NCBI GenBank assembly: GCA_020346825.1 | Contig: CP070791.1 | Span: 826,453 to 835,068, forward strand | DNA from: Candidatus Bathyarchaeota archaeon | GTDB lineage: Archaea > Thermoproteota > Bathyarchaeia > Bathyarchaeales > Bathyarchaeaceae | Length of the DNA stretch: 8,616 bases | Reading direction: 5' to 3' | Shown here: in pieces, positions 7,394-8,616 of the stretch | Numbering within the stretch: position 1 is the first letter of the stretch | Layout of the letters: each line of letters starts with the position of its first letter | Notes under the pieces: generated by a model | Database searches by the model: none | Told to the model about the DNA's origin: nothing | Seen by the model: only the letters and a program-made list of their open reading frames with translations | Position numbers and translations under genes: made by a program

Positions 7394-7416
7394 CCTCACT
7401 ATGACTTATGGTGAGG
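7394..7416 (+). promoter_or_regulatory. Perfectly placed dyad (9-bp arms, 5-nt spacer), likely operator
   Basis: The left arm CCTCACTAT (7394-7402) pairs with the right arm ATGGTGAGG (7408-7416) at all nine positions, one of them a T-G match as RNA (a mismatch as DNA). The spacer is GACTT. It lies just after the TATA box, covers the predicted transcript start, and its right arm contains the GGTGAGG Shine-Dalgarno of the PreA-like gene. A DNA operator for a dimeric regulator is the simplest reading. If transcription starts further upstream, the same sequence would form an RNA hairpin that hides the ribosome binding site. Confidence 0.5.
7410..7416 (+). promoter_or_regulatory. Shine-Dalgarno site deciding the TTG start of the PreA-like gene
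   Basis: GGTGAGG matches the archaeal 16S tail well and lies 10 nt before TTG 7427. The nearby ATG at 7431 is in another frame that stops after six codons. Confidence 0.65.
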
Positions 7417-7426
7417 GATAGAAACA

Positions 7427-8554
7427 TTGAATGGAATTGATGTTTCCGTAGATATAGCGGAAATCCAACTGCGAAATCCGGTATTGACAGCCGCAGGACC
7501 TGCGTCTAGGGATGGGAACTCGCTCAGGAAGGCGGCTGAGGGAGGTGCTGGTGGACTCGTGGCAAAGACGATCAGTGTTTTTCCCGCTGAGGTCCCAAGA
7601 CCATGTATCTCTGTAGTTGATAGAAACAGGATAAATTTAGCTTTGCTGAATTGTGAGACGTGGTCAGATATACCTTATCAAGAATGGATCAAGAGCGAAT
7701 ATGAAATTGCTAGGAACACAGGGCTACCGGTAATTGCGAGCGTTGGTTACAGTGCTGATGACCTGAAAAAACTTGGACCATTAGTTGAAAAAGCAGGTGT
7801 AGATGGGATTGAATTCTCTTTGCACTACGTTGGAACAGACTATAGACCAATCTTGGAGATTGCTAAAGCGTTGAGGGAATCTGTTGAAGTGCCAATTTTC
7901 CCTAAACTCAGTCCCCATATTCTCAATCTACCGGAATTCTCGAAAGAATTGGAAAAAGCAGGTGTGGACGGAATAGTTGCAGTAAACAGTTATGGCCCAT
8001 CTTTGCACATCGATATCGAGACCGCGAGACCCACGCTTGGTGGAGAATTCGGGTATGGGTGGTTGTCAGGACCCGCAATAAAGCCCTTAGCAATCCGATT
8101 TGTAGCTGACATCGCAAGGTCCGTGAGAATCCCGGTCATAGGTTGTGGCGGAGTTTTGAAGGGAACCGATGCTATCGAACATATTATGGTTGGGGCATCC
8201 GCCGTCCAGATATGCACCGGAGCAATCCTAAAGGGCCCAAGAATATATGGTGATGTAACAACTGAAATCAAAAAATTCATGGTCGACCATGATTATAACT
8301 CAATCGAAGACATGCGTGGAAAATCCCTGAAATACTTGAAGAAAGAATCCACAATCAAGACCAACCCCCCATTAACCAAAGAAGAATTGTGTATCGGTTG
8401 CCACCTATGCGAAAGATCCTGTGTATATGACGCGATCAGAATTGAAGAAGTTGAACCTAAGAAATTCAATGTCCTGCTAGAAAAAGGTAAATGTTACAGT
8501 TGTGGCATGTGCACCACCGTGTGTCCAACAAGGGCTGTCCTCTACAAATCATGA
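7427..8554 (+). CDS. PreA/dihydroorotate dehydrogenase-like flavoprotein with C-terminal 2[4Fe-4S] ferredoxin domain
   Basis: FMN-binding TIM barrel (about 1-290) fused to a ferredoxin domain (about 315-375), 375 residues in all. This is the architecture of the catalytic PreA subunit of dihydropyrimidine dehydrogenase and of related DHOD-like enzymes. Seen: N17-P18 and AAGPAS near the N-terminus, K47-T48 in AKTIS, K160 in PKLSP, N187 in VNSYGP, LSGPAIKPLA at 213-222, the phosphate-binding GCGGVLKGTDA at 239-249 and GASAVQICTGA at 256-266. Cysteines C322, C325, C328, C332 and C356, C359, C362, C366 form two classic cluster motifs. Oddity: where the family has N-x-SCPH/N with the catalytic Cys, this protein has IEFSLHYVG (128-136), with no Cys there. 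Electrons presumably pass through the clusters to or from an unseen partner; no PreT-like NAD(P)H subunit is in the window. The start is TTG 7427, with Shine-Dalgarno GGTGAGG. The substrate is probably a reduced or oxidised N-heterocycle, by inference. Confidence 0.88.
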   Translation: MNGIDVSVDIAEIQLRNPVLTAAGPASRDGNSLRKAAEGGAGGLVAKTISVFPAEVPRPCISVVDRNRINLALLNCETWSDIPYQEWIKSEYEIARNTGLPVIASVGYSADDLKKLGPLVEKAGVDGIEFSLHYVGTDYRPILEIAKALRESVEVPIFPKLSPHILNLPEFSKELEKAGVDGIVAVNSYGPSLHIDIETARPTLGGEFGYGWLSGPAIKPLAIRFVADIARSVRIPVIGCGGVLKGTDAIEHIMVGASAVQICTGAILKGPRIYGDVTTEIKKFMVDHDYNSIEDMRGKSLKYLKKESTIKTNPPLTKEELCIGCHLCERSCVYDAIRIEEVEPKKFNVLLEKGKCYSCGMCTTVCPTRAVLYKS

Positions 8555-8616
8555 AAAAATCGGAAAAGTTTTGCATGCGCGCGCTATTCTATTACTTCCC
8601 ATTTTGATTGGTATCG

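Noticed and set aside
8573..8583. Alternating GCATGC/GCGCGC stretch after the PreA-like gene.
   Set aside because: Short, and no known function can be attached to it.
8551..8607. Short frame starting ATG that overlaps the stop of the PreA-like gene by four bases (18 codons).
   Set aside because: Too short, no recognisable content, and it may be only a chance frame at the window edge.

Overview
The window looks archaeal. Three of the upstream regions carry an archaeal-type TATA box about 25 nt ahead of a plausible transcript start, giving short or near-absent leaders (for example TATAAA at 1690 before the ATG at 1727). Where Shine-Dalgarno sequences occur they match the archaeal GGTGA/GGAG type, and TTG starts are common. 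Base composition is moderate and even. I cannot place it below 'archaeon'. A Thermoproteota or Nitrososphaeria-like lineage would fit, but that is a guess.

Layout: 15-1569 (+) holds two tandem ABC-transporter permeases of the SsuC/TauC/ThiX type, one base apart, sharing a 41-bp exact repeat. 1727-2581 (+) holds an amidohydrolase_2 (ACMSD-like) TIM-barrel enzyme with its own TATA box. Convergent to it is a minus-strand run read in the order UbiD-family decarboxylase (7210-5858), SsnA/MtaD/TrzA-type amidohydrolase (5773-4442), adenine deaminase-family enzyme (4410-2650). At the right end, divergent from the UbiD gene across a gap of about 200 bp, lies a PreA/dihydroorotate dehydrogenase-like flavoenzyme with a C-terminal 2[4Fe-4S] ferredoxin domain (7427-8554, +). 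No gap exceeds 300 bp. No tRNA, rRNA, CRISPR array or insertion sequence is visible.

Taken together this looks like a locus for uptake and breakdown or remodelling of a nitrogen heterocycle (purine, pyrimidine or related ring). It has an importer, two amidohydrolase-superfamily deaminase types, an ACMSD-type hydrolase or decarboxylase, a prenyl-FMN decarboxylase and a ring-reducing or ring-oxidising dehydrogenase. This is inferred from families and neighbourhood; no substrate can be read from the sequence. Two enzymes deviate at key positions. The adenine deaminase homologue has Ser204 where the family has a metal-binding His. The PreA-like enzyme lacks the Cys (or Ser) general base and the usual Asn of its catalytic loop. 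These deviations make a non-standard substrate plausible. A strong 9-bp-arm dyad overlaps the predicted start and Shine-Dalgarno of the PreA-like gene, which suggests that gene is specifically regulated.
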